Positions 10,082-19,228 of a stretch of 64,000 nucleotides of DNA are shown one piece after another. Below the pieces are notes generated by a model, which was given only the letters and a program-made list of their open reading frames with translations, had not been told where the DNA came from and made no database searches. The DNA comes from Rhodoferax sp. Its GTDB lineage: Bacteria > Pseudomonadota > Gammaproteobacteria > Burkholderiales > Burkholderiaceae_C. The number at the start of each line of letters is the position of its first letter. The first letter of the stretch is position 1. The stretch spans positions 682,001-746,000 of the forward strand of contig NZ_JABBPD010000007.1 of assembly GCF_012927445.1 (NCBI RefSeq), written 5' to 3'. Both the position numbers and the translations under genes were made by a program.

Positions 10082-10906
10082 ATGGCTGTTATTAAAATGA
10101 AACCAACTTCACCAGGCCGTCGTGGCGTGGTGAAGATTTCGCGTGACCACCTGTACAAGGGTGAACCTTTTGCGCCGTTGCTAGAACCTCAGTTCCAGCA
10201 TGCCGGCCGCAATAATAATGGTCACATCACAACCCGTCACAAAGGCGGCGGTCACAAGCACCACTATCGCGTGGTTGACTTCCGTCGCACGAAGGACGGC
10301 ATACCTGCCAAGGTTGAGCGTATTGAATACGATCCAAACCGCTCGGCTCACATCGCACTGGTGTGTTATGCCGACGGTGAGCGTCGCTACATCATTGCTC
10401 CCCGTGGTCTTGAGGTTGGTGCCTCCATCATGAGTGGTGCAGAAGCGCCAATTCGTGTTGGTAACACTTTGCCTATCCGCAATATTCCGGTGGGTTCCAT
10501 CGTGCATTGCATCGAATTGCAAATTGGCAAAGGCGCACAAATCGTACGTTCAGCCGGTACTTCTGCAACTTTGCTAGCGCGTGAAGGCATCTACGCTCAA
10601 GTGCGTATGCGTTCGGGTGAGGTTCGTAAGATCCACATCGAATGTCGTGCAACGCTTGGCCAGGTCGCTAACGAAGAGCACAGCCTGCGTCGTCTCGGCA
10701 AAGCCGGTGCGAAGCGCTGGAAGGGTATTCGTCCGACCGTTCGCGGTGTTGTCATGAACCCGGTGGATCACCCACATGGTGGTGGTGAAGGCAAGACCGG
10801 CGAAGGCCGTCATCCAGTCGATCCTTGGGGTAATCTGACCAAGGGTTACCGTACCCGTAACAACAAGCGCACGCAGGTCATGATCGTGTCGCGTCGCAAG
10901 AAGTAA
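10082..10906 (+). CDS. rplB: 50S ribosomal protein L2
   Basis: 274 residues, [19 protein letters not shown] to the very conserved [19 protein letters not shown] near the C-terminus, which carries the histidine important for peptidyl transfer support. It lies 2 nt after rplW. Normal length and no anomalies. Confidence 0.99.
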   Translation: MAVIKMKPTSPGRRGVVKISRDHLYKGEPFAPLLEPQFQHAGRNNNGHITTRHKGGGHKHHYRVVDFRRTKDGIPAKVERIEYDPNRSAHIALVCYADGERRYIIAPRGLEVGASIMSGAEAPIRVGNTLPIRNIPVGSIVHCIELQIGKGAQIVRSAGTSATLLAREGIYAQVRMRSGEVRKIHIECRATLGQVANEEHSLRRLGKAGAKRWKGIRPTVRGVVMNPVDHPHGGGEGKTGEGRHPVDPWGNLTKGYRTRNNKRTQVMIVSRRKK

Positions 10907-10917
10907 GGGGCAGGTAA

Positions 10918-11196
10918 ATGACTCGTTCTCTCAAAAAAGGTCCGTTTGTCGACCATCATTTGGTCGCAAAAGCTGAAAAAGCTGTTGCAACCAAAGACAA
11001 AAAGCCGATTAAGACTTGGTCGCGTCGCTCAATGGTTTTGCCCGATTTCATCGGTCTGACCATCGCGGTGCACAACGGCAAACAGCACGTGCCAGTCTAT
11101 ATCACCGATCAAATGGTTGGCCATAAGTTGGGGGAGTTTGCTCTCACCCGTACTTTCAAGGGTCACCCTGCAGACAAAAAAGTCTCAAAGAAATAA
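10918..11196 (+). CDS. rpsS: 30S ribosomal protein S19
   Basis: 92 residues, [15 protein letters not shown] through [14 protein letters not shown], full length. It binds the head of the 30S subunit with S13. AGGGGCAGG precedes the start. It lies 11 nt after rplB. Confidence 0.99.
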   Translation: MTRSLKKGPFVDHHLVAKAEKAVATKDKKPIKTWSRRSMVLPDFIGLTIAVHNGKQHVPVYITDQMVGHKLGEFALTRTFKGHPADKKVSKK

Positions 11197-11206
11197 GGAG
11201 GTGACC

Positions 11207-11536
11207 ATGGAAACACGTGCAACCCTTCGTGGCGTTCGTTTGTCGGTCGATAAAGGCCGTTTGGTCGCGGATTTAATTCGCGGCAAGAAAGTGGATCAAG
11301 CCTTGAACATCTTGATGTTCACGCAGAAAAAAGCTGCCGTGATCATCAAGAAGGTTCTGGAGTCTGCCATTGCCAACGCTGAGCATAACGACGGTGCCGA
11401 CATCGACGAATTGAAGATCACTTCAATCTTCGTCGAGCAAGGTGCCTCGCTCAAGCGCTTCACGGCCCGCGCAAAAGGTCGCGGCAACCAAATCAGAAAA
11501 CCCACGTGCCATGTGTACGTGACGGTTGGTAACTGA
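11207..11536 (+). CDS. rplV: 50S ribosomal protein L22
   Basis: 109 residues from the ATG at 11207 ([13 protein letters not shown]), fixed by a near-perfect Shine-Dalgarno sequence AAGGAGGTGA directly upstream and by family length. The frame opens earlier inside rpsS but that extension is spurious. It contains the tunnel-lining beta hairpin region [17 protein letters not shown], a site of macrolide resistance mutations in other species. Confidence 0.99.
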   Translation: METRATLRGVRLSVDKGRLVADLIRGKKVDQALNILMFTQKKAAVIIKKVLESAIANAEHNDGADIDELKITSIFVEQGASLKRFTARAKGRGNQIRKPTCHVYVTVGN

Positions 11537-11552
11537 AAGAGGCCAGGAAGAT

Positions 11553-12440
11553 ATGGGACAAAAAATCCACCCAACCGGCTTTCGCTTGTCGATTAGCCGC
11601 AATTGGGCATCACGCTGGTACGCCAATGACCGTGACTTTGCGGGTATGTTGGCTGAAGACATCAAGGTGCGCGAGTACCTGAAAGCCAAGCTTAAAAACG
11701 CGTCTGTGTCGCGTGTGCTGATCGAGCGTCCAGCCAAGAATGCACGTATCACAATTTTCTCGGCGCGTCCGGGTGTTGTGATCGGCAAAAAAGGCGAAGA
11801 CATCGAGAACTTGAAGCGCGAATTGACACGTCAATTGGGCGTGCCGGTTGCAGTGAACATTGAAGAAGTGCGCAAGCCTGAAATTGATGCCAAACTGATT
11901 GCCGACAGCATTACGCAGCAGTTGGAAAAGCGGATCATGTTCCGTCGTGCCATGAAGCGTGCCATGCAAAATGCGATGCGTCTGGGTGCCTTGGGCATCA
12001 AGATCATGTCGTCAGGTCGTTTGAACGGTATTGAAATTGCGCGTTGTGAATGGTATCGCGAAGGTCGCGTGCCACTTCATACACTGCGTGCCGATATCGA
12101 TTACGGTACTTCTGAAGCTAAAACAACCTACGGCATCATTGGTGTCAAGGTTTGGGTCTACAAGGGTGACACGTTGGGTCGTAATGATCTGCCGGCCGCT
12201 GTTGAGCCCCGTGCTGATGAAGAGCGTCGTCCACGTGGCCCACGTCGTGATGCCCGCCCTGGTTCTGACCGTCCCGCACCTCGCGGCGCGCGTCGTCCTC
12301 CAATGGGTGGCAACACTGCGCCTGCCGATGGCAGCGACAAACCTGCTGAGGCTACTGGGGCCGATGCACAAAAACCCGCCGTTCAGCGCGTCCGCAAGGT
12401 AGCCGCGCCAGCTGCAGCAGCTGACGGTAAAGGAGAATAA
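11553..12440 (+). CDS. rpsC: 30S ribosomal protein S3 with long C-terminal tail
   Basis: 295 residues from the ATG at 11553 ([13 protein letters not shown]). It has a KH domain with [13 protein letters not shown] around residues 70-85. It runs about 60 residues beyond the E. coli protein (233 residues), in an Arg/Pro/Ala-rich tail, as in other Burkholderiales. It forms the mRNA entry channel with S4 and S5. The upstream in-frame start inside rplV is rejected. Confidence 0.98.
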   Translation: MGQKIHPTGFRLSISRNWASRWYANDRDFAGMLAEDIKVREYLKAKLKNASVSRVLIERPAKNARITIFSARPGVVIGKKGEDIENLKRELTRQLGVPVAVNIEEVRKPEIDAKLIADSITQQLEKRIMFRRAMKRAMQNAMRLGALGIKIMSSGRLNGIEIARCEWYREGRVPLHTLRADIDYGTSEAKTTYGIIGVKVWVYKGDTLGRNDLPAAVEPRADEERRPRGPRRDARPGSDRPAPRGARRPPMGGNTAPADGSDKPAEATGADAQKPAVQRVRKVAAPAAAADGKGE

Positions 12441-12442
12441 TT

Positions 12443-12859
12443 ATGTTGCAACCCGCTCGTCGCAAATATCGCAAAGAGCAAAAGGGCCGTAACACCGGTA
12501 TTGCGACTCGAGGTAGCTCGGTCGCGTTTGGTGATTTTGGTCTGAAATGTATTGACCGTGGCCGTTTGACCGCTCGTCAGATTGAAGCCGCACGTCGTGC
12601 GATTTCCCGTCACGTTAAGCGTGGTGGTCGTATCTGGATTCGTGTGTTTCCTGATAAGCCGATTTCCCAAAAGCCTGCTGAAGTGCGTATGGGTAACGGT
12701 AAAGGCAATCCCGAGTATTACGTGGCTGAGATTCAGCCAGGTAAGATCGTTTTTGAAATCGTCGGCGTGACTGAAGAGTTGGCTCGTGAAGCGTTTCGTT
12801 TGGCAGCCGCCAAGCTGCCTTTGCGGACCGCTTTTGTGGCTCGCATGATTGGCCAGTAA
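12443..12859 (+). CDS. rplP: 50S ribosomal protein L16
   Basis: 138 residues, [17 protein letters not shown], full length, with the RIFPDKP-like segment [21 protein letters not shown]. It organises the A-site region of the large subunit. It is separated from rpsC by 2 nt and preceded by AAAGGAG. Confidence 0.99.
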   Translation: MLQPARRKYRKEQKGRNTGIATRGSSVAFGDFGLKCIDRGRLTARQIEAARRAISRHVKRGGRIWIRVFPDKPISQKPAEVRMGNGKGNPEYYVAEIQPGKIVFEIVGVTEELAREAFRLAAAKLPLRTAFVARMIGQ

Positions 12860-12874
12860 TCAGGAGAACATGAT

Positions 12875-13081
12875 ATGAACACTACTGAACTACGCCAAAA
12901 AGACGTTGCCGGTCTGCAAGCTGAAGTTAAAGAGTTGCAAAAAGCTCACTTCGGTCTGCGTATGCAAAAAGCAACGCAACAACTCAACAACACCGCTACG
13001 CTGCGCTCTACGCGCCGTGATATTGCTCGCGCCAAGACTATTCTTGTCGAGAAGCAAAGCGCTGAAAAATCCGCCAAATAA
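12875..13081 (+). CDS. rpmC: 50S ribosomal protein L29
   Basis: 68 residues, [17 protein letters not shown], a helical hairpin typical of L29 that sits beside L23 at the tunnel exit. It starts 15 nt after rplP with CAGGAGAA upstream. Normal size. Confidence 0.98.
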   Translation: MNTTELRQKDVAGLQAEVKELQKAHFGLRMQKATQQLNNTATLRSTRRDIARAKTILVEKQSAEKSAK

Positions 13082-13091
13082 GGAGCTATAA

Positions 13092-13361
13092 ATGACGGAA
13101 GCTAAAACATCCCTCAAGCGTACTCTGACTGGCAAGGTTGTCAGTGATAAGCGTTCGAAAACTGTGACGGTGTTGATTGAGCGTCGTGTCAAGCACGAGC
13201 TCTACGGCAAAATCGTTGGTAAGTCCAGCAAGTACCACGCCCATGACGAAAAGGGCGAGTACAAGATGGGTGATGTCATCGAAATTACCGAAAGCCGTCC
13301 TATCTCTAAAACCAAGAACTGGGTAGCGACCCGCTTGGTTCAAAAGGCAGCTGCGGTTTAA
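13092..13361 (+). CDS. rpsQ: 30S ribosomal protein S17
   Basis: 89 residues with the S17 core [22 protein letters not shown] and a KYHAHDE segment. It is the last gene of the truncated S10 cluster. In most bacteria rplN follows directly, but here a terminator and about 47.8 kb of unrelated genes intervene. AAGGAG precedes the start. Confidence 0.99.
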   Translation: MTEAKTSLKRTLTGKVVSDKRSKTVTVLIERRVKHELYGKIVGKSSKYHAHDEKGEYKMGDVIEITESRPISKTKNWVATRLVQKAAAV

Positions 13362-13393
13362 GTCTTTGCAGTCTTCCGACTGCAGGTCTCGCA

Positions 13394-13420
13394 AAAACGG
13401 CTCACAATGTGAGCCGTTTT
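13394..13420 (+). terminator. Intrinsic terminator after rpsQ
   Basis: AAAACGGCTCAC (13394-13405), loop AAT, GTGAGCCGTTTT (13409-13420) is a perfect 12-bp stem with A and T tracts at its base. A weaker hairpin, TGCAGTC/GACTGCA at 13367-13384, lies just before it. Confidence 0.85.
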
Positions 13421-13458
13421 CAATGCTGGATTCGAATCAACTATTTCAGGAGCATTTA

Positions 13459-13965
13459 ATGATTAAAGTCGGTGACACACTGCCCGCGGTAACCTTGATG
13501 GAATTTTCGGAAGTGGAGGGCGGTGGTTGCAGTATCGGCCCCAATCCAGTAGAGGTAGCCACGGCCAGCGCGGGGAAGACCATTGCGTTGTTTGCGCTAC
13601 CGGGTGCCTTCACGCCGACTTGCTCCGCCCAGCATGTGCCAGGCTATGTTGAAAAGTTTGCCGAGTTGAAAGCTGCTGGAATTGATGAAATCTGGTGTAT
13701 CAGCGTGAACGATGCATTTGTCATGGGCGCCTGGGCGCGTGAGCAAAAAACTGCGGGCAAAGTGCGCATGCTGGCAGATGGTGATGCTGCTTTTACCAAA
13801 GCAACCGGCCTGACGCTTGACCTGACCGGGAAGGGACTCGGTTTGCGAAGCAACCGTTATTCCATGTTGGTGAAAGACGGCAAAGTGGTGACGCTCAATA
13901 TTGAAGCGCCAGGAAAGTTTGACGTGAGTGGCGCGACCACCATGCTGGCGCAAGCCAAAGCCTGA
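13459..13965 (+). CDS. Peroxiredoxin of the Prx5/AhpE-like redoxin family
   Basis: 168 residues from the ATG at 13459, preceded by CAGGAG. PGAFTPTCSAQHVPGY carries the peroxidatic cysteine (about residue 54). The chain ends with the usual NIEAPGKFDVSGA segment of Prx5-type proteins, which often use glutaredoxin or glutathione as reductant. A second cysteine occurs in IWCISVND. It reduces hydrogen peroxide and alkyl hydroperoxides in the cytoplasm. It lies directly after the S10 terminator and is a separate transcription unit. Confidence 0.93.
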   Translation: MIKVGDTLPAVTLMEFSEVEGGGCSIGPNPVEVATASAGKTIALFALPGAFTPTCSAQHVPGYVEKFAELKAAGIDEIWCISVNDAFVMGAWAREQKTAGKVRMLADGDAAFTKATGLTLDLTGKGLGLRSNRYSMLVKDGKVVTLNIEAPGKFDVSGATTMLAQAKA

Positions 13966-13980
13966 GTTATGGCTTGAAGC

Positions 13981-14017
13981 AACAACGTCGTTGCCTCGCA
14001 TTAGCGGCGACGTTGTT
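13981..14017 (+). other. Inverted repeat between convergent genes
   Basis: AACAACGTCG (13981-13990) and CGACGTTGTT (14008-14017) form a perfect 10-bp stem with a 17-nt loop, between the peroxiredoxin gene and the convergent cytochrome b561 gene. It could act as a bidirectional terminator although the T-tract is short. Confidence 0.4.
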
Positions 14018-14109
14018 AGATTGAACTGGCTGAGCTGCTCCGAGATTTTTCGCGGGGCTTTGATGGTGAGGGCGGCTTCATACCGCCCAAGATTCCGACA
14101 CAGCAGAAC

Positions 14110-14778
14110 TTACCCTGCTTGTTTAACGAGCCAAGCCACTAACGTCACGCAGCCCAGCAAAATGAGGATGGCCAGCGTGCGTGAACTTGCGTCGTCGCGT
14201 GAACTGGGTGTGACGATCAGCGTTTCTTTGTCGCCGCCAATCATGGGGCGAACCAGATTCTCGCCCTTCTTGAACTGGTAGAACAGAATGGCACCGACGT
14301 GCAGCACGACCAAACCGATGAGGATCAGTTTGCCAATATCCTTGTGATAAAAAGTGGCGAGGTTGACCGTGGCGTTGGACACAAACTTGCTGAGGGGCCC
14401 GGTTGCTGCGATCTCGTCGTCGCTGATCAGGCCGCTGCCAACTTGCAGGAGAAGAAAGCCCATCAGTGCAAACACCGATACCGCGCCTAACGGATTGTGT
14501 CCAATCGATGGCCTGCTCGGGCCCTGACCCTTGATGTAACGAAGGATGGCGGCAGGAGAATAAAGGAAGGACGCAAAGCGAGACCAGCGGCCGCCAACCA
14601 CGCCCCAAATAAGGCGAAACAGCAGCAGACTCAGCACGGCATAACCGAATCGGAAATGCCAAACCATCGCCTCGCCGCCGAACTGAGCGCTTGTGACCAA
14701 AGCCACGACACAAACAAGCAGTGACCAATGGAAAAATCGCGTGGGCAGGTCCCAGACCCTGACTTTGGTGGACATCAT
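14110..14778 (-). CDS. Cytochrome b561-type membrane protein
   Basis: 222 residues starting MMSTKVRVWDLPTRFFHW (either Met). About five hydrophobic helices and histidines at RFFHW, VWHFRFGY and VLHVGAI fit the b561/NiFe-hydrogenase cytochrome b fold that binds two haems. It transfers electrons in the inner membrane. It is divergent from the cytochrome c' gene, a common pairing that suggests the two work together. The C-terminal extension after the fourth helix ends with one more transmembrane segment. Confidence 0.85.
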   Translation of the reverse strand: MMSTKVRVWDLPTRFFHWSLLVCVVALVTSAQFGGEAMVWHFRFGYAVLSLLLFRLIWGVVGGRWSRFASFLYSPAAILRYIKGQGPSRPSIGHNPLGAVSVFALMGFLLLQVGSGLISDDEIAATGPLSKFVSNATVNLATFYHKDIGKLILIGLVVLHVGAILFYQFKKGENLVRPMIGGDKETLIVTPSSRDDASSRTLAILILLGCVTLVAWLVKQAG

Positions 14779-14814
14779 TCAAACTCTCCATATTGGCAAA
14801 GAATCAGTCGTAAA

Positions 14815-14843
14815 TTGACGGCTGACAGGGAAGTGCATATTGT
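14815..14843 (+). promoter_or_regulatory. Candidate promoter for the cytochrome c' gene
   Basis: TTGACG (14815-14820), 17 bp, TATTGT (14838-14843), pointing toward the gene at 14968. The -35 is strong and the -10 moderate. Confidence 0.4.
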
Positions 14844-14967
14844 GCGTTGCGCCGCCGTAGCGAACCGGCGCTCAGTAGTTTCCCTAGTGGCGTTGTTGGG
14901 TTAGGACAGTCAAATCGCTCCTACACTCATTGCCAGAGTTCGTAAAAATATCAACGCAGAAAACCAA

Positions 14968-15420
14968 ATGAAAAAAATCGCATCTTTTGTTCTCGCTGCG
15001 TGTGCCGTGGCATTTGCGGTACCCGCAGCCGCCCAGTTTGCCAAACCGGAAGATGCGGTCAAGTACCGCAAAAATGCCTTGTTTGTCATGCAGCAAAATT
15101 TTGGCCGTATAGCGGCCATGGCCGCTGGCAAAGCCTCGTTTGACGCCAAAGTTGCGGCGGACAGCGCGGCCATCGCCGAGTTTGTTGGCAAGCTCCCGTG
15201 GGCTGCTTTTGGCGAGGGGACCGACAAAGGTGACACGCGCGCCAAGCCCGAGATCTGGAAGGAGCCCGCCAAATTCAAGGAGTACGCCGACAAGATGCAA
15301 GCCGAAATGTCAAAGCTCGCCGCCGCTGCAAAAACCGGCAGTCTGGACAGCATCAAGACAGCGGTCAGCGCAACAGGGGGCACTTGCAAAACCTGCCATG
15401 ACGCTTACCGGAAAGAGTGA
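14968..15420 (+). CDS. Cytochrome c' family protein
   Basis: 150 residues with a signal peptide (about 1-22, AAAQ cleavage). The single haem motif C-K-T-C-H lies near the C-terminus (about residues 140-144), which is diagnostic of class II cytochromes c'. The rest is four-helix-bundle like. These periplasmic proteins bind NO or act as electron carriers. It lies next to a divergent cytochrome b561 gene. Confidence 0.92.
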   Translation: MKKIASFVLAACAVAFAVPAAAQFAKPEDAVKYRKNALFVMQQNFGRIAAMAAGKASFDAKVAADSAAIAEFVGKLPWAAFGEGTDKGDTRAKPEIWKEPAKFKEYADKMQAEMSKLAAAAKTGSLDSIKTAVSATGGTCKTCHDAYRKE

Positions 15421-15446
15421 GTTACTGTGAAAAGGGGCTGATGGTT

Positions 15447-15944
15447 TCAAGCTTCAGCCAGCAGCTTTTCAATCAAGCGATGGAGTTCCGCTAGGTCGGG
15501 TTCGCCGATGTAGCGCTTGACGATCTCACCGCGTTTGTTGACGAGGTAAGAGGTGGGCGTCAGTAACACATCACCCCAGGCCTTGGCAACTTCGCCAGTG
15601 TTGTCAATGGCCACACTGAAGGGTAGTTTACGGGTTTGCGCAAAGTTGACGACATAGCTGGGCGGGTCATAACTCATGGCCACGGCGATCGTGTCATAAC
15701 CTTGCGACTTGTATTTGTCGTAGGTGGCGATCAACTTGGGCATCTCCGCGACACAGGTGACACAACTGGTGGCCCAGAAGTTCACCAAGGTCACTTTTCC
15801 CTTGAGGTGCGTCGTATCCTTTTTGGAGCCGTCGAGCATCACAAAAGAGGAGAGGGGTGCCGCAGACAGACCTGAGTTCAGGTAAATGCCCAAACTGATT
15901 GCCAAAACAACCGCGGCTGCGGCAAGATACAAACTTCGTTTCAT
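15447..15944 (-). CDS. TlpA/ResA-type periplasmic thioredoxin-family protein
   Basis: 165 residues. An N-terminal signal anchor (residues 1-22) is followed by the redoxin fold with WATSCVTC, active-site cysteines about 61 and 64, and the cis-proline region TPTSYLV. ResA/TlpA proteins reduce apocytochrome c or copper-site thiols in the periplasm, fitting the neighbouring cytochrome genes. It starts only 9 to 15 nt from a divergent gene, so its promoter must lie within that gene. Confidence 0.88.
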   Translation of the reverse strand: MKRSLYLAAAAVVLAISLGIYLNSGLSAAPLSSFVMLDGSKKDTTHLKGKVTLVNFWATSCVTCVAEMPKLIATYDKYKSQGYDTIAVAMSYDPPSYVVNFAQTRKLPFSVAIDNTGEVAKAWGDVLLTPTSYLVNKRGEIVKRYIGEPDLAELHRLIEKLLAEA

Positions 15945-15953
15945 TTAACAGGT

Positions 15954-16664
15954 GTGTCCATGGATCGTCGACAGTTTAATTCCATTCCGGTGCCGATGCT
16001 GGCGGCGGTCATCATGCTGGCGCAACAACGTGCGTATGCCCTGTCAATTGATGATCTGAGCAATGCGGAGGCCTCCCAAGGCCTCAAAATCGCTTTGGAG
16101 AAAGGCGCCATCGCCGCGGTGAGCTTGTTAGGCAAAACAGATGGATTCCTGGGCAATGAAAAAGTTCGCATTCCTTTGCCGGGTTATCTGGAGGATGCGT
16201 CCAAATTACTCCGGCTCCTGGGGCAAGGGGACCGCATTGACGAACTGGTCACGAGCATGAACCGTGCGGCCGAAGCCGCAGTGCCGATGGCCAAGGACTT
16301 GCTGGTCGGCGCGGTCCGGACCATGAACGTGACCGACGCCAAGAAAATTCTGACGGGGGGCGACACCTCAATCTCCGCCTTTTTCGCCGATAAAACCCGT
16401 GCCCCGCTCAGTGTCAAATTTTTGCCCGCCGTGACCAAAGCGACCGCTAAAGTGGGATTGACCGAAAAGTACAACCAGGTGGCGGGCAAGGCCGCGGGTT
16501 TGGGACTGGTCAAACAGGAAGATGCGAATATCCAGCAGTATGTGACCGGCAAATCATTGGATGGCCTCTATTTGATGATTGGCGAAGAAGAAAAGAAGAT
16601 TCGGCAGGACCCGGTGGCAACGGGCAGCGCCGTATTGAAAAAGGTGTTTGGCGCGCTGAACTAG
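15954..16664 (+). CDS. DUF4197 family exported protein
   Basis: 236 residues from GTG 15954, or 234 from ATG 15960 (MDRRQFNSIPV). The N-terminus has a twin-arginine-like DRRQFN motif, then a hydrophobic stretch ending QQRAYA. The body (SQGLKIALEKGAIAAVSLLGKTDGFLGN ... TKSLDGLY-type C-terminus) is typical DUF4197. The function is unknown. It is divergent from the TlpA-like gene with almost no intergenic DNA. Confidence 0.85.
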   Translation: MSMDRRQFNSIPVPMLAAVIMLAQQRAYALSIDDLSNAEASQGLKIALEKGAIAAVSLLGKTDGFLGNEKVRIPLPGYLEDASKLLRLLGQGDRIDELVTSMNRAAEAAVPMAKDLLVGAVRTMNVTDAKKILTGGDTSISAFFADKTRAPLSVKFLPAVTKATAKVGLTEKYNQVAGKAAGLGLVKQEDANIQQYVTGKSLDGLYLMIGEEEKKIRQDPVATGSAVLKKVFGALN

Positions 16665-16724
16665 CCCGTGGTCGCTCGTTTGCGGCAGCCCGCCGTGCGG
16701 CGTGTCCCCACGGATAATCGACGC

Positions 16725-17246
16725 ATGCGTTATTTCAAATTTGTCGCGGCCTGGTGCGGTTTGTCGCTTCTTCTCGGCTGCAGTCCGACCTTCAATTGGC
16801 GCGACGTCCACCCCGATCAAGCGCCGCTGACGGCCCTGTTTCCCTGCAAACCCGAGCAGAGCGCGCGCCGGGTTGCGCTGGCGGCGAAAGACGTGACGAT
16901 GACGATGTTGACGTGCGATGCCGGCCATGCCACGTTCACACTGGCCATGGCTGAGACCAACGACGCCAGCAGCACCGGCGCAGTGCTCCGCCAGTGGAAG
17001 TCGGCAACCCTGGGGAATATGCAGGCGGTAACGTCCAGCGAGCGCCTCTTTGCGCTCAAAGGGAGCAGCGGGTTGGCGCCACCGGTGCAGGTGCGCGCGT
17101 CAGGAACGCGCCCGGACGGAACCGCCCTGACGCTGCAAGCGGTCTGGTTTGCCGCAGGCTCACAAGTGTTCCAGGCGGCGGTGGTCGCGAATGCGGCCAA
17201 CCCGGCGGTGGCGGACACTTATTTTGCCGGGCTCCGCCTCCAATGA
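16725..17246 (+). CDS. Hypothetical lipoprotein
   Basis: 173 residues from the ATG at 16725, chosen because it gives a signal peptide with lipobox LLLGC (about residues 14-18). The mature part includes LFPCKPEQSARRV and a late AVWFAAGSQVFQAAV strand region. I do not recognise a named domain. The stop overlaps the ATG of the MFS gene (ATGA), so the two are likely co-translated. Confidence 0.65.
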   Translation: MRYFKFVAAWCGLSLLLGCSPTFNWRDVHPDQAPLTALFPCKPEQSARRVALAAKDVTMTMLTCDAGHATFTLAMAETNDASSTGAVLRQWKSATLGNMQAVTSSERLFALKGSSGLAPPVQVRASGTRPDGTALTLQAVWFAAGSQVFQAAVVANAANPAVADTYFAGLRLQ

Positions 17247-18478
17247 CGACGTTGCCGAAACGCGCCGCCATTGTGGTTTTTCTGGCGTTTGCCTTTGCCT
17301 ACTTCTTTTCGACCCTGATCCGGGCCATTACCGCCACCCTGTCGCCGACGCTGACGCGCGAGTTTGCGCTCAATGCCAGTAATTTGGGCTTGCTGGCGGG
17401 CGGCTACTTTCTGGGGTTCGCGGCGACCCAGTTGCCCTTGGGCAAGTGGCTGGACCGGCATGGGCCGAAAAAAGTCATTCTCAGTTTTCTGACGGTGGCG
17501 GTGCTGGGCTGTGTCGCTTTTTCTTTGGCCACCAGTTTTACCGGCCTGCTGCTGGCGCGAATTTTGTGTGGCGTCGGCGTCAGCGCCTGTCTGATGGCGC
17601 CGTTGACGGGCTACCGTCGCTGGTTTCCCGCCACCACCCAGATGCGGGCGAATTCGTGGATGCTGATGACCGGCTCCTTGGGCATGGTGGCGTCCACCCT
17701 GCCGGTGCAATGGTTGATGCCCATCGTCGGCTGGCGCGTGTTGTTTTGGGCATTGGCGGCGCTGGTGCTGCTCGCGATGGTGCTGATTGCCTGGCAGGTG
17801 CCGCCATGGAAAGCGGCGTTGCCACCGGGGTCTGACGCAGGGCAAGCCAAGGCCAGCTATGCCGAGGTCTGGCGCCATCCTTATTTCCGCAAGATGGCGC
17901 CGATCGGCTTTTTTTGTTACGGCGGCCTGGTCGCGATGCAGACGCTCTGGGCGGCCCCCTGGATGATCAAGGTGGCGGGCTACAGCCCGCTGCAAGCCGC
18001 CAGTGGTTTGTTCTGGATCAATGTGGCGATGCTGGGCACGTTTTGGGCCTGGGGTCTGGCCAACCCGTGGCTGGCCCGGCGCGGTTTCCATGCGGATCGA
18101 CTGATTGCCCGTGGCTTGCCCGCCAGCTTTGTGTTGCTTGCTATTGTAATAATAGCTGGTCCCGCACTGTCGACGGGGGCTGGCGCCTTGTGGGCCTTGT
18201 ATTGCATGAGTTGCACCTTTGTCTCGCTGGCGCAGCCGGCGGTGGGCATGGCCTTTGCACCCGCGCTCGCCGGGCGGGCGCTCTCGGCGTACAACCTGGT
18301 GATATTTGCCGGGGTCTTTGTCGTGCAGTGGGGCATTGGCCTGGCGGTAGAAGGATTCAGGGCGCTGGGACTGTCCGAGATACAGGCCTTCCAGACGGCA
18401 ATGAGCGTGTTTTTACTGTGTTCCGTTGCGGCCTATCTCTATTTCCTCTCGGCAAAAAGCCATAATCAGTCCCTCTGA
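17243..18478 (+). CDS. MFS transporter
   Basis: 411 residues from the ATG at 17243, overlapping the lipoprotein stop by four bases. About twelve hydrophobic helices and the MFS signature G-K-W-L-D-R-H-G-P-K-K in loop 2-3. The substrate is not readable from sequence. A copy of the dispersed element (GCTATTGTAATAATAGC, 18140-18156) lies inside the coding frame and encodes part of a transmembrane helix (LLAIVIIAG). Confidence 0.88.
   Translation: MTTLPKRAAIVVFLAFAFAYFFSTLIRAITATLSPTLTREFALNASNLGLLAGGYFLGFAATQLPLGKWLDRHGPKKVILSFLTVAVLGCVAFSLATSFTGLLLARILCGVGVSACLMAPLTGYRRWFPATTQMRANSWMLMTGSLGMVASTLPVQWLMPIVGWRVLFWALAALVLLAMVLIAWQVPPWKAALPPGSDAGQAKASYAEVWRHPYFRKMAPIGFFCYGGLVAMQTLWAAPWMIKVAGYSPLQAASGLFWINVAMLGTFWAWGLANPWLARRGFHADRLIARGLPASFVLLAIVIIAGPALSTGAGALWALYCMSCTFVSLAQPAVGMAFAPALAGRALSAYNLVIFAGVFVVQWGIGLAVEGFRALGLSEIQAFQTAMSVFLLCSVAAYLYFLSAKSHNQSL
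18140..18165. repeat. Partial copy of the dispersed element inside the MFS gene
   Basis: GCTATTGTAATAATAGC followed by TGGTCCCG resembles the palindromic half of the element. It is read in frame as part of a hydrophobic helix, so it has been tolerated by the protein. Confidence 0.4.
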
Positions 18479-18543
18479 CGTGATCACGACCGCGCTGGTC
18501 TGCGTTGCCGGCGGTGCTGTCTGTCCCACAAGTTTAGAAATAT

Positions 18544-18990
18544 ATGAATATCGGCATTCTTATCATCGCTCACGCGCCCCTGGCCAGTGCCCTGCGCCAG
18601 TGCGTTTTGCATGTGTTTGCCGACGCCGAGGCGGGAGTGGCTGCCTTTGATGTGCAGCCCAACGTGCCGCCCGAAGAAACGCTGGCCGGTGCCGCGCAGG
18701 CGCTGGCACTGCTGGACTCCCCGCAGACGCTGGTGTTGACCGACGTGTTTGGGGCGACGCCCTGCAATGCGGCCCAAAAACTGGTTGACGGTTTGAATTC
18801 AAAATTAATAGCCGGGGTAAATCTGCCCATGCTCTTGCGCACGGTCACGTACCGCCATGAATCGCTCGATTCGCTGGTGGCGCGGGCCTTGGCCGGCGGC
18901 ACCCAGGGTGTCCTGTCGGTGGCCGTGACGGCGCCCCAGAATCAGGTGAAAAAGAAAAATGATCAAAGCAACGACGACCATCAGCAATAA
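18544..18990 (+). CDS. PTS fructose/mannose-type EIIA protein
   Basis: 148 residues starting MNIGILIIAHAPLASAL, with the phosphorylatable His10 of the EIIA-Man fold, and later LVLTDVFGATPCNAAQ. It takes phosphate from HPr. There is no EIIB or EIIC nearby, so the set is probably regulatory, as in other Betaproteobacteria. Its Lys/Gln/Asp-rich C-terminal tail is encoded within a 32-nt overlap with the HPr gene. Confidence 0.92.
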   Translation: MNIGILIIAHAPLASALRQCVLHVFADAEAGVAAFDVQPNVPPEETLAGAAQALALLDSPQTLVLTDVFGATPCNAAQKLVDGLNSKLIAGVNLPMLLRTVTYRHESLDSLVARALAGGTQGVLSVAVTAPQNQVKKKNDQSNDDHQQ

Positions 18991-19228
18991 ATTAGGCCTG
19001 CATGCGCGCGCCTCGGCCAAATTAACCAAGATGGCGGGCAGCTACCCGTGCGAGGTCTGGATGGTCAAAGGCGAGCGCCGCGTCAATGCCAAGAGCATCA
19101 TGGGTGTCATGATGCTGGCGGCCGGGATCGGCAGCACGGTAGAAGTGGAGACCAGCGGCGAGCGCGAACAGGAAGCCCTGGCGGCGTTGCTGGCCCTGAT
19201 TGCCGATAAATTCGGAGAAGGTGAGTGA
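18959..19228 (+). CDS. ptsH: Phosphocarrier protein HPr
   Basis: 89 residues. LGLHARAS places the catalytic His15, and NAKSIMGVM places Ser46, the regulatory site for HPr kinase. It accepts phosphate from EI and passes it to EIIA. It overlaps the EIIA gene by 32 nt and the EI gene by GTGA, so the three are translationally coupled. No HPr kinase gene is in the window. Confidence 0.96.
   Translation: MIKATTTISNKLGLHARASAKLTKMAGSYPCEVWMVKGERRVNAKSIMGVMMLAAGIGSTVEVETSGEREQEALAALLALIADKFGEGE

Noticed and set aside
13425..13440. GGATTCGAATC, like a tRNA T-loop
   Set aside because: No cloverleaf, acceptor stem or anticodon arm can be built around it.
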